A stretch of DNA of 64,000 nt, from positions 2,604,001-2,668,000 of the forward strand of contig NC_007712.1 in NCBI RefSeq assembly GCF_000010085.1, written 5' to 3'. This document shows, one piece after another, positions 29,001-39,681 of this stretch. A program made the translations under genes and the position numbers. Source of the stretch: Sodalis glossinidius str. 'morsitans'. GTDB taxonomy: Bacteria; Pseudomonadota; Gammaproteobacteria; Enterobacterales; Enterobacteriaceae. Within the stretch, counting starts at the first letter, position 1; each line of letters opens with the position of its first letter. The notes under the pieces were generated by a model that had not been told where the DNA came from, did no database searches, and was given only the letters and a program-made list of their open reading frames with translations.

Positions 29001-30872
29001 ATGAAATTTCTTCGCTTTACACTGCCGCTCCACTTCCGTTTACCCAGTTCCATCCGCCTTATGCCGTCAACAGGTGTGTCGTGGCGGATAACGGCGGTTC
29101 GCGCCAACCTCTACGTCCTGTTCGCCGTTTATGTGTTATCGGGAACCTTTGGCCGCTTTCCCTGGAAGGCGGATGAGCCTTATTCCTTTGCTATCGTTTG
29201 GAACGTAGTGAACCACGATCGCTGGCTTATTCCCTACATCGGCGACGACCCGTTCATGGAAAAGCCACCGCTGATTTTCTGGCTGGGCGCGCTGTGCGTA
29301 CGGCTGTTCCCGTGGTTGGCGCCCCATGAGGCATCACGGCTGGCGGTACTCGTTTGTCTGGCGGTGACGCTGTGGGGGTTTTGCCATGCATTAAAGCGGC
29401 TGTACGCTGAAATTCCGCAGCCGCGGCTGTCGGCGCCGGCCTGGCGTTTTTGCGGCATCGCCCTGCTGGTGGCCAATCTTGGCCTGGCCGAGCACATTCA
29501 CAAATTCACCGCCGACCTCGGGCAGCTCGCGGGCGCAATGGTGGCGCTGGCGGCATTGATGAGTGCGGTCTCGGCCACGCACACGCCGTCTTTCTGCCGA
29601 ACGCTACGGCACGGCGCCGCGTTTGGTTCAGGCTGCGGGATAGCGCTATTGTCGAAAGGATTGCTGATGCCGGGTGTCCTGTTCGCCACCTGGGCTTGTT
29701 GCCTGCCCTGGCTGCTAACCTTGCGCGGGCGGCGTGGCGTGGCCTTTCTCCTGTGCGCTGTCCTGGCGCTACTGCCCTTTGCGGTGCCCTGGCCGCTAGC
29801 GCTGTACGCCTCGGCGCCGGACCTGTTTTATGAGTGGTTCTGGGTCAACAATGTCGGACGGTTTGTCGGCTTTTCCTCGCTGGGCGGCCATGATAACCCG
29901 CTGCTGGACAGAGTATTTGCCGTCGCGTTGGCCGGCGCGCCCGCTTCATTGCTGTTGGTAAAAGGGGGAATAAGCGGCATGGTGGCGATAGCCCGCCGTA
30001 CGCTGTCACACCGCGGCTGGGAGGGCCAACCGGGGGCCGCTTTGCGGCGCTACCCGGCGCGATGGGTAGTGGCGGTCTATGTTGCGGTCGGCCTGACGAC
30101 GCTGCTGTCATCAGGCGCCATGCGCGACATCTATCTGATGCCGTTCCTCCCCGCCATGGCGCTGCTGGCGCTACCGCTGCTGCAGGCCGGCAACGCGTGG
30201 CAGCGGCGCGCGGCCCGCGCGCTGGACGGGATATTCCTGTTGCTGCTGCTGGTTATCATCGTCACCGCGCTGCAGCTTATCTACACCGGCACGCCGCGGT
30301 TGCTGCACGGGATGTGGCCCGGCATCGACCATCAGCTTCCCCTCAGATTTTGGCTGCGGCCCGATGGGACAAGCGTCGGACTTGCCTGCCTGGCGCTGGC
30401 GCTGTGGGCAGGTGTCGCCTGCCACCGCCGGCCGGAACTGTTGCGTTCCTGGGCAGCCGGCATGACGGCAGTCTGGAGCGTAGCGCTGCTGTTATTGCTG
30501 CCGTGGCTGGACGCCGCGCGCAGTTATCATCAGCCTTTCGTGCAACTGCGGACGCTTCTGGCGGCGCCGAACTGTCTGGCGACCGATGGTCTGGGCGAAT
30601 CGGAGCTCGGCATGCTGCACTATTTGACCGGCGTGGCGGGTCGGCGCATCTATGCCGGCCATTCGGGTGAGGGCGAACCGGGCCACATGAATGCGGCCGC
30701 GCTCGGCTGCGATTATCTGCTGGTGCAGCAGGCGCGGGAAGAACGCGACGCACCGCCGGCGCCGTCCTGGCGGCGGATTTGGTCCGGCCAGCGGCCCGCG
30801 GACGATCGCTTGTTTATTTTATATCGCGCGCGGCGCGGCGATGCCCATGCCGCTCCTACCGCGCTACCCTAG
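29001..30872 (+). CDS. ArnT/PMT-like glycosyltransferase (GT39/GT83)
   Basis: 623 residues, uninterrupted. The first periplasmic loop contains WKADEPYSFAIVWNVVN, where the Asp-Glu pair is the catalytic DE motif of GT-C enzymes, then DRWLIPYIGDDPFMEKPPLIFW, as in ArnT. About 11-12 membrane helices and a C-terminal periplasmic domain with GESELGMLHYLTG follow. Such enzymes move a sugar from an undecaprenyl carrier to lipid A or another envelope acceptor. The exact acceptor is not readable; arnBCAD neighbours are absent, so arnT itself is less likely. Confidence 0.82.
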   Translation: MKFLRFTLPLHFRLPSSIRLMPSTGVSWRITAVRANLYVLFAVYVLSGTFGRFPWKADEPYSFAIVWNVVNHDRWLIPYIGDDPFMEKPPLIFWLGALCVRLFPWLAPHEASRLAVLVCLAVTLWGFCHALKRLYAEIPQPRLSAPAWRFCGIALLVANLGLAEHIHKFTADLGQLAGAMVALAALMSAVSATHTPSFCRTLRHGAAFGSGCGIALLSKGLLMPGVLFATWACCLPWLLTLRGRRGVAFLLCAVLALLPFAVPWPLALYASAPDLFYEWFWVNNVGRFVGFSSLGGHDNPLLDRVFAVALAGAPASLLLVKGGISGMVAIARRTLSHRGWEGQPGAALRRYPARWVVAVYVAVGLTTLLSSGAMRDIYLMPFLPAMALLALPLLQAGNAWQRRAARALDGIFLLLLLVIIVTALQLIYTGTPRLLHGMWPGIDHQLPLRFWLRPDGTSVGLACLALALWAGVACHRRPELLRSWAAGMTAVWSVALLLLLPWLDAARSYHQPFVQLRTLLAAPNCLATDGLGESELGMLHYLTGVAGRRIYAGHSGEGEPGHMNAAALGCDYLLVQQAREERDAPPAPSWRRIWSGQRPADDRLFILYRARRGDAHAAPTALP

Positions 30873-31495
30873 TTGCCGGCGCGGCAGCCCGCTTGAAAAT
30901 GCCGGCGCGTCGCCGCTGGCGGCGTCACTATGAGCGTGTGAATCAACCATAATCCCTCACCCTGTCGTTGGCGGTCAGGCGTAACCTGACCTGCCCCGTG
31001 ACCCATCAGGCTCAGGCGCTGTCCAAACTGATGATGGCGCCGCGTTGTAATAACCGCTTCCGCAATGCCGCCGCCGGGAGCTGCCGCTTCGCCGGTGGCG
31101 AAACAGGTGGAGGTGATACGCCGCGATTCGCGCACCCCTACCTGATTGCCGATTGCAACGACGTACGCGCGGGCGCAGCCCGGCACCGACTGACGAAACC
31201 AGCCGGCAATGTGCACTTCACGGGCGGAACTCTTCTGGCCGGGCGAAGCGCCGTTTTGCTCAAGATAGTCGACCAGGCGCTGAGCAAACCCTGCCACCAC
31301 CTGATGCCCTTCCCGATTGTGAAAGCCGGCGCTGTGTTCCAGTAATTGCACCGCCAGCGTACCGCCGACGCTGCCCGACGCGTCCACCAGCAGCGTGCGG
31401 GCGCCTTCCTCCGCCGCAGCGACGCCGGCCGATCCCGCGCCCACTACCAACACATCGATAGCCACCGGCTGACGGGATTGAAGAGACTGTGTCAT
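30869..31495 (-). pseudogene. FAD-dependent oxidoreductase, internal deletion
   Basis: From ATG 31495: DVLVVGAGSAGVAAAEEGAR TLLVDASGSVGG is the FAD-binding Rossmann start, though one turn is shortened. LEHSAGFHNREGHQVVAGFA and then abruptly REVHIAGWFRQSVPGCARAY and NQVGVRESRRITSTCFATGE follow. About half the expected 450 residues are missing in the middle. It was the last gene of the minus-strand DapA-MFS-FAD cluster. Confidence 0.75.
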
Positions 31496-31504
31496 TGGTT
31501 TCTC

Positions 31505-32815
31505 CTTTATACCGGCAGGCACCGGCGCAGCGTGATGCCATACATCAACGCCGAAATCATCGCCATCGCTCCCGCCACCACGATCGCCGGCACAAAGCCT
31601 CCAAAGCAGTCGATAACGATACCGGTAACAATCGGGGAGCAGGCCCCGCCGAGGAAGCCGCCGAAGTTTTGAATACTGCCCACCGAGGCGACCAGGCGTT
31701 TCGAGGTAACGGCCTCGGCGGCCAGCGTTCAGTAATTACGGAAGACAGGCTGTAAGTGAACATACCGAGCGTCAACAAGGCTACCGCCAGCGCCGGCCCG
31801 GTAGAAGCGGCGGTGACAAACATCGCCAGCGCGGTCATCATCGCGGCGCCCGCGATGGTATAGCGCCGCGCCTTAAACGGATCCACGCAGCGCACCACCA
31901 GGCGGTCTGAGAAACGGCCGCCGATCATAAGCTGATATAAAACCAGAAAACATATTGCAGGCAGAAGCCTGCCAATCACCATATACCAGGTGGAGGCGAG
32001 GCATAGCGGAACAACCGGCTCCATTCGTTAAGCGACACCCTGCCTGCTGCACCGCAGGGGTGTCCTGGCGGTGCTGCTGGCCGGCGGTGATATAGCGCAA
32101 TTCATCCCGGTGTAGCCACGGGGGCTGTTCGGGTTCCCGGTAGATCACCAACCAGCCCAGCAGGGCCACGAAACCAAATACCCCCATGATGATAAACATC
32201 GCCGGCCAGCCGAAGTACTCCATCAAGAGCGTAGACACGGGCGGCGCCAGCGCCAGCCCGACCTGAGTGGCGGCAATATAGGCGCTGGTGGCCGCCGCTT
32301 TTTCCTTCTCCGGGAACCATTTATCGGTGGCCTTCAATGCCGCAGGGAACAGCGGCGCCTCACTCATCCCCAGTGCGATGCGCAGACCGATAAAACCGCC
32401 GACGCTGCGGGCGAAACCGGTCAGAATAGCCACCACCTACCACAGGCCCACCGCCAGCGCCAGCTTGACGCCGAAATGGCACCGCCCAACCAGTGGGTAA
32501 ATTCATGATGGCGCAAGGCCAGACAAACGCCGAGAGCACCTCCCCATCATGGCGTTGCTACAGATCCTGCATGATTTGCGGCGCCGCTACCGAAAGATTG
32601 CCCCGATCGAGATAATTGGTGATAGTCAACAGCGCGATAATGCCGATGATGACCCAGCGCAGGTTATGCCCTTTGGGCCGGGGTAGATCCAGCGGTGCCG
32701 ACGGGGCATCCAGGGCATGATCATGTGCCGTGTGCGGCGGATTCGCCGCGGATGAAGTTGACGCGGCGGGCTGTTTGCGCCAGTCACACGTGAGTGTCGC
32801 GTGGTAAGATTTCAT
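31505..32815 (-). pseudogene. MFS transporter, anion:cation symporter family, broken
   Basis: GHNLRWVIIGIIALLTITNY LDRGNLSVAAPQIMQDL is the start of GudP/ExuT/phthalate-type permeases (NYLDR motif). LGMSEAPLFPAALKATDKWF and KEKAAATSAYIAATQVGLAL follow in another frame, and C-terminal helices in a third. At least three lesions, including a TAG after DL near 32558. It probably carried the acid processed by the neighbouring DapA-like aldolase. Confidence 0.82.
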
Positions 32816-32906
32816 CGCCGTAGGCCTCCATCGCGCCCGGGTACAGGGGGCGCTGGGTTATTTTATTATTAATGCCTGCGTCTTAGCGGGACGCAGGCCG
32901 GAGCGG

Positions 32907-33746
32907 CTAACTCATCAATTGATCAAATGCCTGTTTGATTTCGCGTTTCAACGCCTCGCTAACGAGCTGCATGGGCGGACGCGGCTGAAACAGCGGCACG
33001 CCCTGGAACGATTGGATATATTTGAAGCAGGCCGGCAGATTATCGTGGGGTAAGGTGTTCCACAGCTTGGCAAGACGGAAATGTATATCCCGCGCCGGGG
33101 CGTGATCGTTTTGCTCGACGGCTGTGAACATTTTATGCACGACGGACGGCACCGCGCTGGTTAACGCCGAAATCGCCCCCTGGCAACCCAGGGCAAAACC
33201 GCGGTACAGCAGCGCATCCACCCCGCTGACGATGATCTTATCCGGACAGCTGAGTAACAAATCCGACAAGGCTTTCAGATCTCCCGAGCTTTGTTTCATG
33301 CCGACCACACCCGGCACTTCTTCCATGATACGGCTCATCAGCTCCAAGCTGAGATAGTTCCAGGGAATAACGTTATAAATCAGAATGGGAATGCCGGTGG
33401 CGTCATAAATCTCGCGGAAATGGCGCACGGTGGCGTCGGTATCAGGCTTGAACAGATAATGTACCGGCGTTACCTGAAGCGCGTCGAGCTTCATGCCTTC
33501 GAGCAATTTCACCCGGGCAATGGCCTGCCGGGTGCTGTTGACGATAAGACCCACCACAAACGGCACACGGCCATTATTGGCATCATACGCCTCGGTCATC
33601 GCCTGCTTGAATTCCTGGTCCGAGAGGGTATGGCCCTCGCCGGTACTGCCGCCGACCACGATCGCGCTGGCGCCTCTGTCGATAATAAAATCAATTTGCG
33701 GCTTTAAACCGCCTTTCACCAGTTTGCCCTTTTCATCAAACGGCAT
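32907..33746 (-). CDS. DapA/N-acetylneuraminate lyase-family aldolase, N-terminus clipped
   Basis: A (beta/alpha)8 Schiff-base aldolase. GGSTGEGHTLSDQE is the phosphate-like GxxGE motif, YNVIPWNY carries the catalytic Tyr, and GVVGMKQSSGD the Schiff-base Lys. 279 residues from the first ATG; the codons for GVLPPIA lie just upstream in frame but without a start, and a stop follows at once. The normal N-terminus was therefore lost at the frdA junction near 33771. With strand beta-1 damaged it may not fold. Neighbours suggest acid or sugar-acid breakdown rather than lysine synthesis. Confidence 0.75.
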   Translation of the reverse strand: MPFDEKGKLVKGGLKPQIDFIIDRGASAIVVGGSTGEGHTLSDQEFKQAMTEAYDANNGRVPFVVGLIVNSTRQAIARVKLLEGMKLDALQVTPVHYLFKPDTDATVRHFREIYDATGIPILIYNVIPWNYLSLELMSRIMEEVPGVVGMKQSSGDLKALSDLLLSCPDKIIVSGVDALLYRGFALGCQGAISALTSAVPSVVHKMFTAVEQNDHAPARDIHFRLAKLWNTLPHDNLPACFKYIQSFQGVPLFQPRPPMQLVSEALKREIKQAFDQLMS

Positions 33747-33770
33747 GGCGATGGGTGGTAGGACGCCGTG

Positions 33771-35031
33771 CAGTTTCGCCGATCATTTTCACGATACGGT
33801 GTCCGGCGGCGACTGGCTGTGTGAGCAGGACGTGGTCGATACCTTCGTACGCGACTGCCCACGGGAGATAATTCAACTGGAGCAATGAGGCTGCCCCTAG
33901 AGCCGCAGGCCGACGGCTCCGTCAACGTCCGGCGCTTCGGCGGGATGAAAATCGAGCGTACCTGGTTTGCCGCTGATAAAACCGGCTTCCACATGCTGCA
34001 TACGCTGTTTCAGACCTCGCTGCAATTTCCCCAAATTCAATGCTTCGATGAGTATTTCTACTGGATATGTTGGTGGACGAGGGTCAAGCTCGCGGGCTGG
34101 TGGCTATCAACATGATGGAAGGCCAACTAGTACAATTCCGCGCCAATGCCGTGATTCTGGCGACCGGCGGCGCCGGTATGGGTATGGGGCGTTCCCCTGC
34201 GCGATATGGAATTCGTGCAATACCATCCGACCGGCCTGCCGGGTTCAGGTATCCTGATTACCGAAGGCTGCCGCGGCGAAGGCGGCATCATGGTCAACAA
34301 AGACGGCTATCGCTATTTGCAGGATTACGGCATGGGGCCGGAAACCCCGCTGGGCGAGCCAAAAAACAAATACATGGAGCTGGGCCCGCGGGACAAACTC
34401 TCGCAGGCCTTCTGGCATGAATGGCGCGCCGGCCGTACTATCGCCACCTCACGCGGCGACGTCGTACATTTGGATCTGCGTCATCTGGGCGCCAAAAAGC
34501 TGCAAGAGCGGCTGCCGTTTATCTGCGAGCTGACCAAAGCCTATGTGGGCTTCTATCCTGTCAATGAGCCGATTCCGGGTGCAGGGACTGTACGCGGTCG
34601 GGGAATGGTCGGTCTAGACGGCGCTAACCGGCTGGGCTCCAATTCGCTGGCAATGCAAAAAACCATTGATAAACTCGCCGAGTTGAAAGACCGGTTTAAA
34701 CGGGTCCGGATACAGGATACCAGCAGCGTCTTTAAACCGATCTCTTGTATGCACTGGAGTTGCAACACGGCCTGGATGTGGCGGAATGCATGGCGTATTC
34801 GGCCTTTCACCGCCGGGAATCACGAGGCGCGCATCAACGTCTCGACGAAGGCTGCACTGCCCGCGACGATGTCAATTTCCTGAAACACACCTTAGCGTTC
34901 GCCACCCCTGACGGCGGCGTGCGGCTGGATTACAGCGACGTGAAGATCACTACCCTACCCCCCTCTAAGCGGGTTTACGGCAGAGAGGCGGAAGCGCCGG
35001 CCACCGTGAGTAAGGAGGCCAACCATGGCTG
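33771..35031 (+). pseudogene. frdA: Fumarate reductase flavoprotein subunit FrdA, broken
   Basis: Begins inside the gene at DTVSGGDWLCEQDVVDTFV. Two tryptophan codons of the ...WGCPWSRR motif are TGA (33886-33888) and TAG (33898-33900). Further frames carry RRFGGMKIERTWFAADKTGF, the active-site region EFVQYHPTGLPGSGILITEG CRGEGG, and the end KITTLPPSKRVYG. The FAD-binding N-terminus is missing and a large internal block is gone between about VGFYPVNEPIPG and the C-terminal helices. Anaerobic reduction of fumarate is lost. Confidence 0.9.
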
Positions 35032-35766
35032 ACAAGCACCCGTTGACGGTACAAATCCAACGCTACGATCCCGAAAAAGATCGCGCCCCGCAATGGGAGA
35101 GCTATCCGGTACCCTGGGACGAACAGACGTCTCTTCTCGATGCGTTGGGCTATATCAAAGATCACCTGGCGGCGGATTTGACATTCCGCTGGTCGTGCCG
35201 GATGGCGATATGCGGCTCCTGCGGCATGATGGTCAATGATGTGCCGCGGCTGACCTGCAAAACCTTCCTGAGCGGATTTCCAGCACGGCCTGAAGGTGCG
35301 GGCGCTGGAGAATTTCCCTATCGAGCGCGATCTGGTGGTGGATATGAGCGCCTTTATGGAAATTTTATTGGCCATCCAGCCCTGGATTATTGGCAACAAC
35401 CGCACGCCGGAACAGGGCGCCAACGTGCAACCGCCCACGCAAATGGCGAAATACCATCAATTTGCCGGCTGCATTAACTGCGGACTATGCTATGCCGCCT
35501 GCCCGCAATTCGGGCTAAAGCCGGAATTCATCGGGCCGGCGGCTATCACCCTCGCCCATCGCTACAATCTGGACAGCCGCGATAAAGGCCAGCGTCAACG
35601 CATGGCGCAGCTCAACGGCGAAAATGGCGTGCGGCGCTGCACCTTCGTCGGCTACTGCTCGGAGGTTTGCCCGAAGCACGTCGATCCTGCCGCGGCCATC
35701 CAGCAGGGCAAAGTGGCCAGCAGAAAAGATTACCTGATTGCCACCCTCACCCCGCAGGGAGACTGA
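35025..35766 (+). pseudogene. frdB: Fumarate reductase iron-sulfur subunit FrdB, one frameshift
   Basis: FRWSCRMAICGSCGMMVNDV supplies the 2Fe-2S cysteines, then the frame shifts near 35268 (TFLSGF versus ADFQHGLKVRALENFPIERD). INCGLCYAACPQFGL and CSEVCPKHVDPA bring the 4Fe-4S and 3Fe-4S ligands. Except for the shift it is complete, about 246 residues. It overlaps the end of frdA by 7 bp. Confidence 0.9.
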
Positions 35767-35769
35767 CCA

Positions 35770-36172
35770 ATGATCCATGCAACCAAACGCAGATCGTATA
35801 CGCCGCCGATGACCGGCAGTTGGTGGTGCTACTTGGGTTTCTACCGCTTTTACATGCTGCGCGAAGCGACGGCGATACCGACAATCTGGTTTAGTCTGGA
35901 GCTGATCGGCGGCGCCGTGTGATGCTTAACGGCGGGGAAGCGGACTGGGCGCGGTTTATCGCCTTCTTGCAGCATCCGCTGGTGCTGTGTTGAATATCGT
36001 CTCGCTGATGGCGCCGCTGCTGCACACCGTAACCTGGTTTCAGTTGGAGCCGAAAGCCAGAATTATCGTCGTGGGCGATCACAAACTGCCGCCACAGCCG
36101 ATCGTTATGGGTTTATGGGTCGTCACCGCCCTGTTTAGCCTGGCGCTACTCGCTTTCGCCTATTTCTACTGA
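35770..36172 (+). pseudogene. frdC: Fumarate reductase membrane anchor FrdC, frameshifted
   Basis: RRSYTPPMTGSWW and FYRFYMLREATAIPTIWFSL ELI match FrdC, including the motif that binds quinone and FrdB. A TGA follows LIGGAV, and a frameshift near 35920-35990 leads to NIVSLMAPLLHTVTWFQLEP KA and the last helix. Two to three lesions. Confidence 0.88.
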
Positions 36173-36185
36173 GGGGAGATGCTTC

Positions 36186-36523
36186 GTGAAATCTAGTCCA
36201 AAACACAGTAACGAACCGATTTTCTGGGGGCTGTTTGGCGCCGGCGGCATGTGGACCGCGATTGTCACACCGGTCATGCTGCTGCTCGTGACACTGCTGC
36301 TACCACTCGGCCTCTATCCTGGCGCCGCGCTCGACTATACGCGCATAGCGGTCTTTGCTCAGAGCTGGCCCGGGAAAATCTTTCTCCTGCTGATGGTCAT
36401 TTTACCGCTCTGGAGCGGCTTTCATCGGCTGCATCATTCATTGCACGATCTGAAAATCGCGCGCCGTCGGATAAGCTTATTTGTTACAGTCTGGCGGCGC
36501 TGGTGGCCATCGTGCGGATCTAG
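36186..36523 (+). pseudogene. frdD: Fumarate reductase membrane anchor FrdD, frameshifted
   Basis: GTG start after a GGGGAG site. NEPIFWGLFGAGGMWTAIVT and WSGFHRLHHSLHDLKI are FrdD-specific. The frame shifts near 36460 and the last helix ends as YSLAALVAIVRI at TAG 36523. It completes the loss of all four frd genes. Confidence 0.88.
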
Positions 36524-36884
36524 CGCACCGCGCGTAAAACGTAGCAGGCGCTCTTGCCGCCGCCACAGCGTCATTACCTCGCGCGTTGCAGACCATTACA
36601 CGCCGACGTCTTCGCAATTGCCACCCCGCGTTCGTTCCCCGGCCGATACCGCGTGGGCGCGCGACCCTCCGCGCACTCTGCGGGCAAGGTGCTGCCCTCG
36701 CCCTACCTTTTCGTCGTTTCGTGACTATACTGACGTTTCGCGTCGCTCAGCGCCTTGGCGCGAATGGGGGGTTCCGCCTCAGCGGGTGTGGGGGTGTCAT
36801 AGGGTGCACGGCACAAGCGCGCCGTGGCGCAATCGCCGCGCGCAGGCCGTGTAGCGGTAACTGTCAAAGCAAAAGGAGCGTTTG
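36524..36884. other. No gene recognised downstream of frdD
   Basis: GC-rich sequence with only low-complexity Arg/Pro frames. No family recognised. AAAAGGAG at 36871-36878 is the ribosome site of the next gene. Confidence 0.5.
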
Positions 36885-37370
36885 GTGGCTCACCGGGATG
36901 AAGACCTGTTAACGTTTTATCGCAGCGAAATACAATGGCAAAGTGGCTTACTCTCCAGAAAGCTGAATGCTTTCATCGCGTCACAATCATTTCTGGTTAT
37001 CGCCTACGCCACCTCGATAAGTTCGCTGGTCGGCAAATGGAAAAACCCCTTTACCCTGTTGTTTCCACTTTTGCTCAGTGTTTTGGCGCTTGTGCTGATT
37101 TTCCAGACCTGGCCGGGCATCCGCTAGGCCTATGCGGAACTCAAGGGATGGCAGGAATGTCAAGATCGCCTGCTGTTCAACCACCAGGAACTGGGCGATT
37201 ACGACCTCTATCTTGCGGAGCGACGCGCCGAAAACGCCACGGCCTACCCCGGCACCGCCTGGAAATACTTTCGCCAGGACGTACTGTTTCACCGCCACGC
37301 GCCGTGGGTTTTCCTCTGCGTATGGAGTTATCTAACGCTGCTACCGTGGGGACTGTTTCTGTTCAGCTAA
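36885..37370 (+). pseudogene. Unknown four-helix membrane protein with one stop
   Basis: Starts GTG 36885 after AAAAGGAG. LLTFYRSEIQWQSGLLSRKL NAFIASQSFLVIAYATSISS, then a second helix FTLLFPLLLSVLALVLIFQT, then TAG at about 37126 where one residue is expected before AYAELKGWQECQDRLLFN. Two more hydrophobic segments end at TAA 37370. The layout (two helices, cytoplasmic Glu-rich linker, two helices) is seen in several uncharacterised bacterial proteins. Function unknown. The stop is the only lesion. Confidence 0.6.
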
Positions 37371-37394
37371 TATGCCTTCTTGCCCCGGCGGCTA

Positions 37395-38323
37395 TCAGCC
37401 CGGGCACATACCAAGGCTAAGCGGCAACGTCACCGGCTGCTGCATGCCTTGACCGTCGCGCAGGATGGGGATCAGGTAATCGCATAAAAACGTTGCCGAC
37501 GCCTCATCCTGGTCTGCGGAAGGCGCCAGGCGGAATCGTTCAATATCGGCGCTCTCGCGCCGGATCAATTTCATCATCGGCAAACAATGGCCGTAGACGT
37601 CCAGGATAAAATTTTGCAGTCCCGGCTTTGGCCCGCGATAAGTAAATTGAATATATTCACCTGCCTCAAGCGCAATGGGCTGCCCCTGACGCATGCCGTC
37701 GGTCAGGTATTGCGGTTCTACCGCTGTGGTATAGAACACTTCCTGACGATCTTCTCGTGCCTTGATCGCCTGTGTGGCGACAGACCGTAGAGCACCGGCG
37801 GTTTGGTTGGCATCGCGGCCAGGAACTGGCGCCAGAAATGCGATCGCAAATTGGTGCGATATTCACTCAGTTGCTCCAGAGTGCAGGTATAGCTTTGCGA
37901 CGTTCCGATAAGCGTCATCACCTGCAAGGTAACGAATTCCGCCTGGGGCAAAGGCCGGCTATCGAACCGATACGGCGGGTACATGCCCAAGAAATGCCAT
38001 TTACGCGAACGGCGATAAAGCGCCGGCGTTTGTATAAATTGTTTTTTAAAAGGGCGGGTGAAGGTTTGTTGCGAATCGAAACCGTATTGCAGTGCGATAT
38101 CGGCTACCGATCGGCTGGTGAGCCGCAACGCCAACACGGCCCGCGAGAGCCGCCGTGCCCGGATATAAGCGCCAATCGCCTGCCCGGTCGCCAGCTTAAA
38201 TTTACGCTGCAGGTGCCACTTGGAATAACCCGAGCGCTCAGCCACCCTATTCAGCGTCAACGGCGTATCGAGATGCCCTTCCAGCCAGCTCAACAAATCT
38301 TGGATAATACCGGCCTGATCCAT
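37395..38323 (-). pseudogene. rob: Transcriptional activator Rob (AraC/XylS), one frameshift
   Basis: From ATG 38323: MDQAGIIQDLLSWLEGHLDT, then GYSKWHLQRKF, IGAYIRARRLSRAVLALRLT and YGFDSQQTFTRPFKKQFIQT PALYRRS are nearly the Rob DNA-binding domain with its two helix-turn-helices. The C-terminal GyrI-like domain follows (QAEFVTLQVMTLIGTSQSYT), with PPVLYGL. A frameshift near 37765 separates EDRQEVFYTTAV. Rob activates acrAB, micF and oxidative/antibiotic-resistance genes in E. coli. The DNA-binding half would still be made. Confidence 0.88.
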
Positions 38324-38891
38324 AAAATACCCTCAAGTTCCTTGCAAGTTTTGATGTCATCCCACCGCATCCGCCTGAGATGCACTGATATCGCCGGAAG
38401 CTTTATAACACTTATGCTAATAATAACTCAATGAAACTACTGGCATAAAATGTTTGCATTCTGTAACTTTTCTGTACCTAAACATTTACTGCGTATTTTA
38501 AGTTAACCCGGAATTCGGTTAATGACAATTTGTGCCGAAAATAACTCGGAATAATTGCGACTTTCCAAATATTAATGCTGTTTCGATTACAAACGCAGGA
38601 TGTGATGTCAGAGGATATATGTTTGTTTTTGAATGTGATAAATTGTTTAATATTAATACATACTTTCGTCGATTTATTGTTTGATAGTGCAAATGAATTA
38701 ATTCCGAAAATATTTATTTAAGTTAATCCGTGCGGTTTTTAGAAATTAATGCGAAATCAAGCATCGAATGCGATTTTTGTTTATCCATGCGCCAGAGGGT
38801 TGCCGCGGGTGCGGCGATGCGGGCAGCGCCGACGCTCACGCCAGGGGTGTCACCAACGCGCGGATGCTGCGCCAGGCGGCGTAGGAAAGCG
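38324..38891. other. AT-rich intergenic region between rob and mntR
   Basis: No gene seen. 38400-38740 is strongly AT-rich and includes the rob promoter side. 38745-38890 is GC-rich without a credible frame. Confidence 0.6.
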
Positions 38892-39371
38892 TTAGCGGAA
38901 GGAATTAACGGTTTCAGGATTATCGGTAAAGCGGCGGAAAATTTGTAACGTTTCGTCACTGACGTGATGCTCAATCCCCTCCGCGTCGCGGCGTGCGGTT
39001 TCGGGGCTGACGCCCAGCGCCAGCAGGAAGGATTCGACAATCTGGTGACGCATGCGGCTTTCGTGAGCCAGGGCTTCTCCCTCGGCGGTGAGAAAAATGC
39101 CGCGATAAGGCTGTTGCTCCACCAGTCCCGCCACCACCAGCCGTTTAAGCATTTTGGCTACCGTCGGTTGTGAAACGCCCAGCCGCGCCGCCAGATCCAC
39201 CTGGCGCGCTTCGCCGCAGTCGCGGATCAGATCGGCTATCAGCTCAACATAGTCATCAATCAGCTCCCGCCGATGCGCTTCACGCACCTGCAAGAATCCC
39301 TGTACATACTCTTTCACGTCCACCAAGGGCGTAAGTTCGCTGGACAGTGCGGATGAATCATCCTGGGTCAT
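38892..39371 (-). CDS. mntR: Manganese-responsive regulator MntR
   Basis: 159 residues, DtxR/MntR family, complete. VREAHRRELIDDYVELIADL IRD and ARQVDLAARLGVSQPTVAKM LKRLV form the winged helix. ESRMRHQIVESFLLALGVSP ETARRDAEGIEHHVS supplies the metal ligands (Asp, Glu, His). With Mn bound it represses Mn import and adjusts efflux. It is divergent from the sit operon, with a palindromic MntR-type box between. It remains intact although the transporter it faces is broken. Confidence 0.93.
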   Translation of the reverse strand: MTQDDSSALSSELTPLVDVKEYVQGFLQVREAHRRELIDDYVELIADLIRDCGEARQVDLAARLGVSQPTVAKMLKRLVVAGLVEQQPYRGIFLTAEGEALAHESRMRHQIVESFLLALGVSPETARRDAEGIEHHVSDETLQIFRRFTDNPETVNSFR

Positions 39372-39494
39372 GCTTGTTCCTCGTTATGTCATGGCCAACG
39401 GTCCCGCGCGGGCGGGACAGGCACATTATGGCTAAGTATTGTAAACGAAGAGCGGTCGAGTACAAAATTTTGAATTAATTTCTTTTGCTATCTA

Positions 39495-39512
39495 ATATAG
39501 CCTATGCTATAT
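39495..39512. promoter_or_regulatory. MntR-box-like operator
   Basis: ATATAGC-CTAT-GCTATAT is a perfect 7-4-7 inverted repeat containing TAGC-N4-GCTA, the core of the enterobacterial MntR site. It lies between divergent mntR and sitA, 124 bp before the mntR start and 170 bp before the sitA start. Confidence 0.75.
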
Positions 39513-39560
39513 CTGTTGATTATGCCGGCACCGCGCCGGCAAGGCACCGACGACAGGTCG

Positions 39561-39576
39561 CCCCCCCCCCCCCCCC
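39561..39576. repeat. Run of 16 cytosines
   Basis: A pure C16 tract stands between the MntR-like box and the sitA start. Such tracts slip easily, so its length may vary between cells or be misread in assembly. Confidence 0.9.
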
Positions 39577-39681
39577 GACGCGTTTGGGCCAGCAGCGTGG
39601 CATAGGGGTCTGCAAGCTTGATGCCCGCTACAGACATGATTGCCGCTTTTTCAGACGTTAACCGCAACCCGGGAAATCGCC

